A DNA stretch of 64,000 nucleotides from NCBI GenBank assembly GCA_943370285.1, contig CALRQJ020000007.1, forward strand, positions 62,001-126,000, in the 5' to 3' direction. Shown in pieces: positions 43,960 through 52,712 of the stretch. Under the pieces are notes generated by a model that was given only the letters and a program-made list of their open reading frames with translations, was not told where the DNA came from and did no database searches. Numbering within the stretch: the first letter of the stretch is position 1; every line of letters starts with the position of its first letter. The position numbers and the translations under genes were made by a program. The DNA comes from CALRQJ02 sp943370285. Lineage in GTDB: Bacteria > Bacteroidota > Bacteroidia > Chitinophagales > Chitinophagaceae.

Positions 43960-46848
43960 ATGCTGCAATATTTACCCAACAAAAAGACTTTACTGTCTTT
44001 ATTATTTAGCCTGTTTTTAATAAACGCAAATGCTCAAACCACCCTTGCTCTAGGTGACATTGCTTTTACAGGGTACAATTGCACACCTTCAGCGAATTCT
44101 GATGAATTCAGTTTTGTTATTTTAAAATCAGGAGGAATTACGAGTGGCACAACTATTTATTTTACTGATAGAGGATGGAAATCTAACGCATGTGGAACAA
44201 ATAATTTTTGTACTACATCTGATAACGCAAGTTTTCCAGAATCAGGTAGTGAGTTTACCTGGACAGCAGGTTCTGCACTTGCTTATGGAGCACAGGTTAA
44301 AATAACAGGTGCAGGTACATCAACTACATTTACCTGTTCTAATGGCTCTGCAAGTGGTACTGTTTTAAATCTCAGCAATGCAGGAGACCAAATTTTTGCA
44401 TTACAAGGAGGAGCCGGGGGAACTATGTTGGCTGCGATACATGCCAATAAAGCTACTGCAGTGGGTTGCTCTTTTTCAACAGGTAGTTGGGATGATTGTA
44501 CCTCTAACATTTCTGTAGACGTTTGCCAAAGTTCCAACAATTCAAATAAACCTGCTTGTTTAACAGTAGGCACTAACTGTATTGTACTTTTAGATGGAAG
44601 CAGCAATGAGGTTGATAACGGCAGATTAAAAACAACGGTTTGTTTAACAGGCAATCAAGCAACCGATTTGGCTATTGTTAACAATCTTGCAAATTGGGAT
44701 GTACAGAATTCTACAGCATATACAGTTGGTACTGCTATATCTATATGTTCCAATACCACATGGAATGGCTCCACTTGGAGCAACGGCACACCTAACAGTA
44801 CACTAGATGCCATCATCGCCAGCAGTACAGCCCCATCAAGTTTTACTTGCAAAGCCTTAACCATCAATAGTACTTTTGCCCTAACTACCACAGGCATTAC
44901 AGCAACAGTAAACGGTGATATTGCCAATAATGGCAATGGTATTGCTGGCACAGGCGGACTTACCATTGCTGCAAACGCTACCATTAGTGGTAATGCCATT
45001 AGTTTTAATGGCGTACTAACGGTTAACAGCGGCGCAACATTAACCACAGGAGGTTTGTTAACGCTAAGCAGCAATGCCACCAATACAGCCAGAGTAGCCA
45101 ATAGTGCAGGCAGCATCAGTGGTAATGTAACGGTAGAACGCTATATCCCCGCCAAAAGAGCATGGCGATTATTAACCAGTCCACTTAGAGGAAGCAATAC
45201 CAGTGTTTACAGCAGTTGGCAGAACAATGGTAGTGTGATAGCCAATACTGGGGTAGAGATTTTTCACCCTAGCGGTGGTACCGGTATCGTAACCGGTGGT
45301 GGTAATACATTGAACGGCAACTTAAGAACCTATAACACTACCAACAATACTTGGACACCGGTTACCAATACGCAAACCACTAATTTATTTACCTCAGCCA
45401 GTAGTGCAGCCAACAATGCGTTTTTAATTTTCCCTACGGCGCCTTATGGTGGTGGGAATATTGTAAATGGTGCAACTGCCACTACCCTACTAGCAACTGG
45501 TACTTTACAAACAGGCACACAAACCTTTGCGATACCTAATGCAGCATTTAGCAATAGTGAAAAATTGCAGTTGATTGGTAATCCTTATGCTAGTCCGGTA
45601 GATTTTAATTTATTAACTAGAACCAATGTAACCAAACGTTTCTGGGTATGGGATCCACAGCTGTCAGGATTAGGTGCCTATGTTTTGTTATCTGATATTG
45701 ATAATGATGGTAATTATTCTGTAATCCCAAGCAGCACCCAAACCCAACATATTCAAAGCGGTCAGGCCTTCTTTGTAGAAGTGAATAATACCGGAGCATC
45801 ATTAGTATTTAATGAAGATGATAAATCAACCAGCAATATCAATACGGTATTTAGAACAGGAACAGGAACTGAACGTTTGAGTATTGATATGATTAACCCG
45901 AATGATGGTTTAGTGATTGATGGTATTTTACCCGAGTACAACAACAACTTCAGCAATGGCATAGCTGCAGAAGACGGACAAAAATTCTTCCGCAGTGGAG
46001 AGAACTTCTACTTAACTAGAAACACCAAACCATTAATGCTCGAAGGCAGAAAGCTGATTGACAATAATGATACCTTGTTCTTAACCTTGAGTGGTATGCA
46101 ACAACAAGCGTATCGCTTTGCCATCAACGGCAGCAACTTTGCCAATGACGCTAATTTAAGTGCTTACTTAAAAGATAAGTTCTTAAGTACTGAAACAGCT
46201 ATTAGTTTAAGTGGTGCAACCGAATACAACTTCACCGTAACGGCCGATGTAAACAGTAAGGCGGCTGATAGGTTCATGGTGGTATTTAGAAGTACAAGCA
46301 GCCTACCGGTGGCACTCACCAATGTAAAAGCTTTCCAACAAAACAGCGGTATTGCTGTAGAGTGGAACACCCAAAGCGAAAGCGGTATGCAACAGTACGA
46401 AGTAGAGAAATCTGCCAACGGCACCAACTTCGTAAAAGTAAATACGACAGCCGCTAAGCCTGGTACAACGAATAGTTACAACTTCTTCGATGCTACACCA
46501 TTTAGTGGAGCCAACTATTACCGCATTAAAGCCATCAGCATAAATGGTGATGTGAAGTACAGCAGTATGATAGTAATTAGATGGAATACTAAAGTAAGAA
46601 CCATCAACTTATACCCTAACCCTTTAAAAGGAGACCATATCAATCTAGAATTAAACGGTTTAGACAAAGGAAATTACACCGTAACGCTTTACAATCAATT
46701 GGGTCAGATTGTGCTAACAAGGGCTATTCAGCACAATGAAACCAATGCAATACAAACCATCAACTTAGGCAAAATAAGGACTGGTGTGTATCAGTTGTGT
46801 TTAAGTAATCAACAGGTAGTAATCACCCAAAAATTGATTAAAGAATAA
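43960..46848 (+). CDS. Large secreted protein with type IX sorting domain
   Basis: A 962-residue exported protein (signal peptide about 1-25, ending NANAQ). Residues about 28-260 form a domain with LGDIAFTGYNC, FSFVILKSGGITSGTTIYFTD (given in part) and NLSNAGDQIFALQGG, a pattern shared with many secreted bacterial proteins. Residues about 265-390 are a repetitive beta-helix-like stretch rich in Asn, Thr and Gly. A large beta domain follows (about 395-770), then a fibronectin-like segment (VEWNTQSESGMQQYEVEKS, about 800-870) and a type A sorting domain (about 882-962; INLYPNPLKGDHINL to KLIKE). It would be exported by the type IX machine. Cysteines cluster in the first domain. Role unknown; adhesion is possible. 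Confidence 0.88.
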   Translation: MLQYLPNKKTLLSLLFSLFLINANAQTTLALGDIAFTGYNCTPSANSDEFSFVILKSGGITSGTTIYFTDRGWKSNACGTNNFCTTSDNASFPESGSEFTWTAGSALAYGAQVKITGAGTSTTFTCSNGSASGTVLNLSNAGDQIFALQGGAGGTMLAAIHANKATAVGCSFSTGSWDDCTSNISVDVCQSSNNSNKPACLTVGTNCIVLLDGSSNEVDNGRLKTTVCLTGNQATDLAIVNNLANWDVQNSTAYTVGTAISICSNTTWNGSTWSNGTPNSTLDAIIASSTAPSSFTCKALTINSTFALTTTGITATVNGDIANNGNGIAGTGGLTIAANATISGNAISFNGVLTVNSGATLTTGGLLTLSSNATNTARVANSAGSISGNVTVERYIPAKRAWRLLTSPLRGSNTSVYSSWQNNGSVIANTGVEIFHPSGGTGIVTGGGNTLNGNLRTYNTTNNTWTPVTNTQTTNLFTSASSAANNAFLIFPTAPYGGGNIVNGATATTLLATGTLQTGTQTFAIPNAAFSNSEKLQLIGNPYASPVDFNLLTRTNVTKRFWVWDPQLSGLGAYVLLSDIDNDGNYSVIPSSTQTQHIQSGQAFFVEVNNTGASLVFNEDDKSTSNINTVFRTGTGTERLSIDMINPNDGLVIDGILPEYNNNFSNGIAAEDGQKFFRSGENFYLTRNTKPLMLEGRKLIDNNDTLFLTLSGMQQQAYRFAINGSNFANDANLSAYLKDKFLSTETAISLSGATEYNFTVTADVNSKAADRFMVVFRSTSSLPVALTNVKAFQQNSGIAVEWNTQSESGMQQYEVEKSANGTNFVKVNTTAAKPGTTNSYNFFDATPFSGANYYRIKAISINGDVKYSSMIVIRWNTKVRTINLYPNPLKGDHINLELNGLDKGNYTVTLYNQLGQIVLTRAIQHNETNAIQTINLGKIRTGVYQLCLSNQQVVITQKLIKE

Positions 46849-46856
46849 GAAAAACC

Positions 46857-46890
46857 ACCCATGTAGGTACGATTGCCTACATGGGTTTTA
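46857..46890 (+). terminator. Terminator after the type IX cargo gene
   Basis: ACCCATGTAGG (46857-46867) and CCTACATGGGT (46876-46886) form a perfect 11-bp stem followed by TTTTA. Confidence 0.85.
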
Positions 46891-46924
46891 CAAGCAATCA
46901 CTTATCCACCACTACAAAAAAAAG

Positions 46925-47290
46925 ATGAAAATATTTAATCCATCATTTAAGCCCATAACTGTTTTACTCATGGTTTTTGTGCTATATACAACAACTGCTA
47001 CTGCCCAAACAGAAACAGATGAAGTGGAATACCAAGATGCTCCGAGCAGCATAGGCGAAGACAATGACGATAGAATAAGAAAACAACAAGAAGAGGAAGA
47101 TAGAAACCGCAGCCACTACTATATTTCTCCAAGTTCAGGGAGTGCAGCCAATGACGACGGCGCAAATCCCCCCGACCCCGAAGGTGACCCCGGTGCACCA
47201 ATCGATGGTGGCTTAAGTGTACTCCTCGCAGCAGGTGCAGCATATGGGGTGAAGCGGATGAGGAAACCCCCAACCCCTAAAGGGGAGTAA
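46925..47290 (+). CDS. Small exported protein with PID-CTERM-like tail
   Basis: A 121-residue protein with a signal peptide (about 1-27, ending ATAQ). The middle (about 30-80) is acidic and disordered. The tail DPGAPIDGGLSVLL (about 89-102), a hydrophobic Ala/Gly stretch and the basic KRMRK have the layout of the PID-CTERM sorting signal of Bacteroidota: P-I-D-G-G motif, membrane segment, basic end. The last residues PPTPKGE come from a CCCCAACCCCTAAAGGGG sequence that looks like an intergenic repeat, so the natural end may have been altered. The sorting enzyme is not in this window. It lies just after a terminator, 77 bp downstream of the type IX cargo gene. Confidence 0.72.
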   Translation: MKIFNPSFKPITVLLMVFVLYTTTATAQTETDEVEYQDAPSSIGEDNDDRIRKQQEEEDRNRSHYYISPSSGSAANDDGANPPDPEGDPGAPIDGGLSVLLAAGAAYGVKRMRKPPTPKGE

Positions 47291-47437
47291 AAGGGAAAGA
47301 CGCCGAATGCTAAGCAAGGAATTGGTAATTAGTAATTTGGGCAATTCGTTCTTTCTCAACGTTGTGAATCGAATTGCCGTTTGTGACGTTGTGGTTAAAA
47401 ATGACATGTGAATAGTCAGTAAAACATATACATCAAG

Positions 47438-47460
47438 CCCTGACATGTGTCGGGGTTTTT
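47438..47460 (+). terminator. Terminator-like hairpin, unit 1
   Basis: CCCTGACA and TGTCGGGG followed by TTTTT. It follows ATATACATCAAG. Confidence 0.65.
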
Positions 47461-47640
47461 GCTTTGTGTTCTTCGTGAAAAAACTTAGAGGTCTTTGTGC
47501 TAAATAACTTTGCCCCTTTGCGACTTTGCGTGAAAAAAGCTTTCGAGACTTACTGGCAAATAGCCCGTAGTGAATCGTTGCGTCGTAAGTGTTGTTGTGG
47601 TTTAAAAAAGTGATGGGTCAATACAAGATATACATCAATC

Positions 47641-47663
47641 CCCGACTTCGTCGGGTTTTGTTT
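47641..47663 (+). terminator. Terminator-like hairpin, unit 2
   Basis: CCCGAC and GTCGGG around TTC, followed by TTTTGTTTT. It follows ATATACATCAAT, as unit 1 does. Confidence 0.65.
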
Positions 47664-47736
47664 TGTGGCAGGGGAGAAGCATAAAATTGTTGTGTTGTAT
47701 TAAATTCCTTTTCTCTGATGAGGCTAGAAGGGGCTG

Positions 47737-48534
47737 CTATTCATCATCTCCACCACCTTTGGTGAAGCGTTTAATGATACCTCTACCGCTTTCACGAATA
47801 AAGGTGACAATTTCATCTCTCTCATCAGTCGCTTCTAATTCTTCTTCAATATATTCTAATGCCTGACTAATATTGAAACCTTTGTTATAAATAGTGCGAT
47901 AAACATCTAAAATATGATTGATTTGCAGCAGTGAAAATCCTCTTCTTTTCAATCCCACACTATTCACCCCACCATAGCTTAACGGATTACGTACCGCTTT
48001 AATGTAGGGTGGAACATCTTTACTCACCAAACTTCCTCCGGCAACAAATGAATGCTGACCAATATGTACAAATTGGTGCACTGCACTTACGCCGCCAATG
48101 ATAGCCCAATCACCCATAATCACATGGCCTGCCATCTGTGTACTATTACTCATAATACAATTGTTCCCAATTTCACAGTCATGGGCAATATGGCTGTAGG
48201 CCATAATCAAACAATTACTACCCACTTTGGTTTTGCCTCGGTCGTTGGTACCTCTGTTGATGGTGACAAACTCACGGATGGTGGTATTATCACCCACCTC
48301 AACGGTTGTTTTTTCGCCACTGAACTTTAGGTCCTGCGGCATGGCACCGATTACCGCACCAGGAAAAATGCGACAATTTTTACCAATGCGGCTACCTTCC
48401 ATAATGGTAACATTACTACCAATCCAAGTGCCTTCACCAATCTCTACATCTTGATGTAAAACAGTAAAAGGGTCAATTTTTACATTGGTTGCTAATTTAG
48501 CATTGGGGTGTATGTAGGTGTGTGGATGAATCAT
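47737..48534 (-). CDS. lpxA: Acyl-ACP--UDP-N-acetylglucosamine O-acyltransferase
   Basis: First enzyme of lipid A synthesis: moves a 3-hydroxyacyl chain from ACP to UDP-GlcNAc. The 265 residues show the left-handed beta-helix of hexapeptide repeats (IHPNAKLATNVKIDPFTVLH start, GEGTWIGSNVTIMEGS, KVGSNCLIMAYSHIAHDCEIG). The catalytic His lies in MAYSHIAHDC (about 120-129). A helical C-terminal domain (about 190-265) completes the fold. It is the last gene of the minus-strand lipid A cluster. Confidence 0.95.
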   Translation of the reverse strand: MIHPHTYIHPNAKLATNVKIDPFTVLHQDVEIGEGTWIGSNVTIMEGSRIGKNCRIFPGAVIGAMPQDLKFSGEKTTVEVGDNTTIREFVTINRGTNDRGKTKVGSNCLIMAYSHIAHDCEIGNNCIMSNSTQMAGHVIMGDWAIIGGVSAVHQFVHIGQHSFVAGGSLVSKDVPPYIKAVRNPLSYGGVNSVGLKRRGFSLLQINHILDVYRTIYNKGFNISQALEYIEEELEATDERDEIVTFIRESGRGIIKRFTKGGGDDE

Positions 48535-48602
48535 ACCTTATTATCCCTGAGGGATGTTTTTATTGTTTGAATTTTGATTAAACCGCTTCTGACAGAAAGG
48601 GT

Positions 48603-50009
48603 TTAATTTCTTTTTACTAATTGAGCTACTAAATCTGCTTCGGTTGCTACTTTGCCATTTACATACACGGTGCCATGCATTTCACAAATACCTCTTCTAA
48701 TTGGTGCTGTTAATTCCAGCTTCAATAACATGGTATCGCCAGGTGCTACTTTCAGTTTAAATTTACAATTGTCAATTTTCAGAAAATAAGTGTCGTACTT
48801 GCCTTCCGCCATTGAATTGATGGCTAAAATACCACCGCATTGTGCCAAGGCTTCTACTTGTAGCACACCCGGCATAACAGGGTTGCCCGGAAAATGGCCC
48901 TGAAAAAACCACTCATTGAAAGTAACATTTTTTAAGCCTACAATATGCTTATCGGTAAGTTCGGTTATTTTATCTACCAATAAAAAAGGAAAACGATGTG
49001 GTAATGTCTTTTCAATTTGTTCTAAACTGTACACCGGAGGTAAAGATGGATCGTAAACCGGAACATCTTTTACATGCTTATTCTTTTTGATGTACTGCTT
49101 GATTTTCTTAGCAAACTCCACATTGCTGCTATGACCCGGTCGGTTAGCAATAATTCTTGCCTTAATGGGATAGCCGATCAAGGCCAAATCACCCACCACA
49201 TCTAACAATTTGTGGCGTGCCGGTTCATTTGAAAAACGTAGTTCTAAGTTATTCAAATAGCCTTCGCTCTTTACTTCAACTTTATCTCTCTTAAATGCTT
49301 TCGCTAATCGAGCCATTTCTTCTTCCGTCACCGGTTTATCTACCACCACTATGGCATTATTGATATCGCCACCTTTGATAAGGTTATTGTCTAACAAGGC
49401 TTCTAACTCATGTAAAAAACAAAACGTACGACAAGGAGCTATTTCAGTAACAAAATCTTTCATCGTTTTTAATCCGGCATGTTGGGTGCCTAACACCGGA
49501 CTATTAAAATCAATCAAAGTAGTTATTTGGTATTCTACAGCAGGCATGGCTACCATTTCTACCCTTTTTTCTTCATCGTAATGAAAAATATTTTCGTCAA
49601 TACTGTACCAAGCTTTTGCTGCATCTTGTTCTAATACGCCAACTTCCTGAATCAATTCAACAAATGGTTCTGAGCTACCATCCATAATCGGAATTTCAGG
49701 TCCGTTGAGGGTAATCAAAATATTATCTACACCCATACCAACCAAGGCTGCTAAAAGGTGTTCAACCGTACTTACTTTGGCTTCACCAACTTGTAAGGTG
49801 GTACCACGACTGGTATCTGTTACTAAATCGCAATCGGCTTTAATAATGGGTTGATTAGGCAGGTCAATACGTTGAAATTGAATACCAAAGCCGGGATTGG
49901 CGGGCTTCAATGTCATATCTACCAAAATGCCGGTATGTAAGCCGGTTCCACTAATACTGGCTTCTGCACTTAAAGTATGCTGTCTATCGGGGTTGAAGTG
50001 TTTTGTCAT
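48603..50009 (-). CDS. lpxC/fabZ: LpxC-FabZ fusion: UDP-3-O-acyl-GlcNAc deacetylase / 3-hydroxyacyl-ACP dehydratase
   Basis: A 468-residue fusion of two enzymes. Residues about 1-305 are LpxC, the zinc deacetylase that commits to lipid A: zinc ligands in STVEHLLAAL (about 80-89), and in RHKLLDVVGDLALIG plus NRPGHSSNVEF (about 250-285). Residues about 320-468 are FabZ, the dehydratase of fatty acid synthesis, with catalytic His in FFQGHFPGNPVMPGVLQVEAL (written in full only to 20 residues elsewhere) near 375-395. The fusion is typical of Bacteroidota and couples the two pathways that compete for 3-hydroxyacyl-ACP. No linker defect is seen; all zinc residues are present. Confidence 0.95.
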   Translation of the reverse strand: MTKHFNPDRQHTLSAEASISGTGLHTGILVDMTLKPANPGFGIQFQRIDLPNQPIIKADCDLVTDTSRGTTLQVGEAKVSTVEHLLAALVGMGVDNILITLNGPEIPIMDGSSEPFVELIQEVGVLEQDAAKAWYSIDENIFHYDEEKRVEMVAMPAVEYQITTLIDFNSPVLGTQHAGLKTMKDFVTEIAPCRTFCFLHELEALLDNNLIKGGDINNAIVVVDKPVTEEEMARLAKAFKRDKVEVKSEGYLNNLELRFSNEPARHKLLDVVGDLALIGYPIKARIIANRPGHSSNVEFAKKIKQYIKKNKHVKDVPVYDPSLPPVYSLEQIEKTLPHRFPFLLVDKITELTDKHIVGLKNVTFNEWFFQGHFPGNPVMPGVLQVEALAQCGGILAINSMAEGKYDTYFLKIDNCKFKLKVAPGDTMLLKLELTAPIRRGICEMHGTVYVNGKVATEADLVAQLVKRN

Positions 50010-50104
50010 AATGCTATAAAACTAGTAAAGGCTTTTTCGCCTCCGTTATTAATCAAGCTAATCCTTAATGGGGTAGCAGATGCCAAAGGCTAAAAGAAGC
50101 GCTG

Positions 50105-50112
50105 CAAAAGTA
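50105..50112 (-). promoter_or_regulatory. Possible internal -7 box before lpxC/fabZ (minus strand)
   Basis: Reads TACTTTTG on the minus strand, a TAnnTTTG match, about 95 nt before the lpxC start, in the gap after lpxD. Confidence 0.4.
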
Positions 50113-50144
50113 AGATTTTGAAGTTGGATATACTAAAAGTGGCC

Positions 50145-51194
50145 TTAAGACACTTTTTCGGCCAATAATTGCTGCACCATTTTCTCTAATTCGGTGATGC
50201 GTTTTTCTAAATCGGGGAGGTTTCGGCTAACCGCCTGACTACGTAATGCACTAGTATAATCATATGCCGGAGAACCGGTTACAGCCGTATTAGGCGATTT
50301 GATAGATTTACTAACACCACTTTGAGCATTAATTTTACTGCCATCGGCAATTTGCAAATGACCAACAATGCCAGCTTGTCCGCCAATCAACACATTACTA
50401 CCCAATTTGGTGCTGCCACTTACGCCAGCTTGTGCAGCAATGACGGTATTATTACCCACTTCTACGTTGTGGGCTATTTGTATCAAGTTATCTAATTTAG
50501 AACCGGCTTTGATAAGGGTAGAACCCATGGTAGCACGGTCAATACAAGCATTGGCGCCAATTTCTACATTGTTTTCAACCACAACATTACCAATTTGAGG
50601 CACTTTTTTGTAGCTACCATCGGGTTGTGGTGCAAATCCAAATCCATCTCCACCAATAACAGTACCGGCATGTATGGTTACATAATCTCCAATCACACAA
50701 TCATTATAAATCTTAACTCCGGGGTGAAACAAACAGTTTTTACCCACTTTTACATTATTACCTAAAAACACCCCCGGAAATAGCTTGGTATTATCGTCAA
50801 CAGTTACTTTATCGCCTATATAAACAAATGCACCTACAAATACTTGCTGACCTAAGCTAGCCGTTTCAGCAATATAACTGGGATGTTGCACCCCGCTTAA
50901 TTGCTGTGTCATTAATTCTTGGTACTTGTGTAATAAAGTAGCAAATGCGGTATAAGCATCTTTTACACGGATAATGGTGGCAGAAAGGGGCTGCCTCAAC
51001 TCTTGTGTTTCATTTAAAATAATGATAGATGCACCTGTGGTATAGAGATAATCTTCGTATTTAGGATTGGCTAAAAAGGCTAAATGACCTGCAGTGGCTT
51101 CTTCAATTTTTGAAAAAGAGGCTACAGTTGTAGTTGGGTCTCCCTCAACACTGCCTTGAATTAGTAATGCTATTTGTTGTGCTGAAAAGGTCAT
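50145..51194 (-). CDS. lpxD: UDP-3-O-(3-hydroxyacyl)glucosamine N-acyltransferase
   Basis: Third enzyme of lipid A synthesis: adds the second 3-hydroxyacyl chain to the glucosamine. The 349 residues have an N-terminal substrate-binding domain (about 1-100; FSKIEEATAGHLAFLANPKY), a hexapeptide beta-helix (about 105-310) with the catalytic His in LDNLIQIAHNVEVGNN (about 237-252), and a C-terminal helix (about 320-349; LEKRITELEKMVQQLL) that helps trimerise. It is followed on the same strand by lpxC/fabZ and lpxA. Confidence 0.95.
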   Translation of the reverse strand: MTFSAQQIALLIQGSVEGDPTTTVASFSKIEEATAGHLAFLANPKYEDYLYTTGASIIILNETQELRQPLSATIIRVKDAYTAFATLLHKYQELMTQQLSGVQHPSYIAETASLGQQVFVGAFVYIGDKVTVDDNTKLFPGVFLGNNVKVGKNCLFHPGVKIYNDCVIGDYVTIHAGTVIGGDGFGFAPQPDGSYKKVPQIGNVVVENNVEIGANACIDRATMGSTLIKAGSKLDNLIQIAHNVEVGNNTVIAAQAGVSGSTKLGSNVLIGGQAGIVGHLQIADGSKINAQSGVSKSIKSPNTAVTGSPAYDYTSALRSQAVSRNLPDLEKRITELEKMVQQLLAEKVS

Positions 51195-51301
51195 TGGTGG
51201 TAATTAAATGTACGTATTTTGTTGGGTGTTAGGCGATTATCAGACCAATATCAGTAACAAATTGCTGCATGATAAAGCTATAATAAACAAACCCAATCCA
51301 A

Positions 51302-52519
51302 TTATCTCAATGAACAAATGTAGAATTTTTTAACAGGGGTAGAAAGGGTTTGATGAATTAATGGGTTATCTACTTGAGAAATGTCTTTTACGCTGCCATC
51401 TTTAAAAAGCATATTGATACGTTCATCGCCCAATTGGTAGGTGGTATTTACTGCTTCGCCTGTAAACACAAAATAACCGGCTTCTTCAACCGAAATGCCC
51501 ATTTTTTGAGCAATCGCTGCTTGTTGTTGCACTACCAATTGCTCATCAAAAGGTGCTGCTTGCAATTGGCAATGAAATAATTGGCGGTTGAGTAAATGAT
51601 AACAAAGGGTTGATAACACTTTGTCAGCGTGTCTACTCCATATTTTAATTGCAGCTGTAATATCAACATCATCTAACAAGCAAAATTGATCTAAAGCCCT
51701 ATCGTCCATATTGCCATCAAATTGCCCCAAGAAAAAATCTAATGGCGAATTGGTATACATTGCTTTATCATCGGTAGTATAAATGTCCCTTACTCTTTCT
51801 ACTATTTTTACCAACATTTTTTCGGCAGCCATTACGGTTTTGTGCAAATACACCTGCCAATACATTTGCCTCCGAGCAATCAAAAATTTTTCTACACTGT
51901 AAATGCCTTTTTCTTCAATCACCAATTCTCCATTTTGTACCGCCATCATTTTTATAATGCGGTCATAGCCAATTACTCCTTCACTCACACCGGTGAAAAA
52001 ACTATCTCTTGTTAAATAGTCCATACGGTCAACATCTAATTGGCCGCTTATTAGTTGGTGTAAAAATGGTTTTTCGTATTGATCGGTGAAAATGGCAATA
52101 GCCAAATCAAGCTGACCGCCAAGTTCTTCATTCAACTTATGCATGATTTGCAAACTCAAACTTTCGTGATGTACACCCGGTATTAATTTGTTTTCGAGGG
52201 TATGAGAAAAAGGGCCATGACCTACATCGTGCAATAATATAGCAGCCTTAACGGCAATTTCTTCTTCCTTGGTAATGTCCACTTCTTTAGACCGCAATTC
52301 ATTTACTGCTAAACCCATTAAATGATAAGCACCCAAAGAGTGATGCAATCTCGTATGCACTGCACCCGGATACACTAAATAAGCCATCGCCATTTGATGT
52401 ATACGGCGAAGCCGTTGATAAAACGGATGGCCAATAATGGCAAAAATTAAGGGGTGATTGATAGTGATAAATCCATATACCGGATCGTTGATAATTTTAC
52501 GTTTTAAGTTGGGCAACAT
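51302..52519 (-). CDS. HD-domain phosphohydrolase (dNTPase-like)
   Basis: A 405-residue soluble protein with an HD metal-binding domain (about 45-200): the first His in TRLHHSLGAYHLMGL, the HD pair in ILLHDVGHGPFSHTLE, and the last Asp in GQLDVDRMDYLTRDSFFTG. This fits the SAMHD1/dGTPase-like branch, whose members hydrolyse dNTPs, but the substrate here is not known. It is the first gene of the minus-strand run leading into lpxD; the same neighbour is seen in other Bacteroidota, without a known functional link to lipid A. Confidence 0.88.
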   Translation of the reverse strand: MLPNLKRKIINDPVYGFITINHPLIFAIIGHPFYQRLRRIHQMAMAYLVYPGAVHTRLHHSLGAYHLMGLAVNELRSKEVDITKEEEIAVKAAILLHDVGHGPFSHTLENKLIPGVHHESLSLQIMHKLNEELGGQLDLAIAIFTDQYEKPFLHQLISGQLDVDRMDYLTRDSFFTGVSEGVIGYDRIIKMMAVQNGELVIEEKGIYSVEKFLIARRQMYWQVYLHKTVMAAEKMLVKIVERVRDIYTTDDKAMYTNSPLDFFLGQFDGNMDDRALDQFCLLDDVDITAAIKIWSRHADKVLSTLCYHLLNRQLFHCQLQAAPFDEQLVVQQQAAIAQKMGISVEEAGYFVFTGEAVNTTYQLGDERINMLFKDGSVKDISQVDNPLIHQTLSTPVKKFYICSLR

Positions 52520-52557
52520 CTGCTAAAGGTCTTGTTAATGTTTGATAAATGAAAAAG

Positions 52558-52565
52558 CAAAGCTA
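52558..52565 (-). promoter_or_regulatory. -7 box of the HD-lpx run (minus strand)
   Basis: Reads TAGCTTTG on the minus strand, a TAnnTTTG match, about 38 nt before the HD gene start. It lies back to back with the porX box at 52586. Confidence 0.5.
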
Positions 52566-52585
52566 CAAAGCCAAATAGGAATAAT

Positions 52586-52593
52586 TATATTTG
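52586..52593 (+). promoter_or_regulatory. -7 box upstream of porX
   Basis: TATATTTG matches TAnnTTTG. It would give a porX leader of about 110 nt. It is 20 bp from the divergent box at 52558-52565, so the two promoters may influence each other. Confidence 0.45.
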
Positions 52594-52712
52594 ATGCATT
52601 CTATCCAAAAATGACCGCCTTTGCGTTGAATGCTACACAACCGTTATTTTCGAATTTTCACCTTTATTTGATGGATGATTGCCTGCCATGAGTGGGCATT
52701 AAAACTAATAAT

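Larger units (their letters stand above)
47291..47736. other. Intergenic region with duplicated terminator-like units
   Basis: 446 bp without a gene. Features seen: GGCAATTCG (47340-47348) paired with CGAATTGCC (47370-47378); two related units, each with ATATACATCAA followed by a hairpin and T-run (hairpins at 47438-47460 and 47641-47663); and CTTTGTG/CTTTGCG-rich text at 47462-47545. Confidence 0.5.

Noticed and set aside
44283..45116. Two long antisense frames within the type IX cargo gene
   Set aside because: They mirror the repetitive Thr/Asn/Gly codons of the plus-strand gene and lack start signals or family resemblance.
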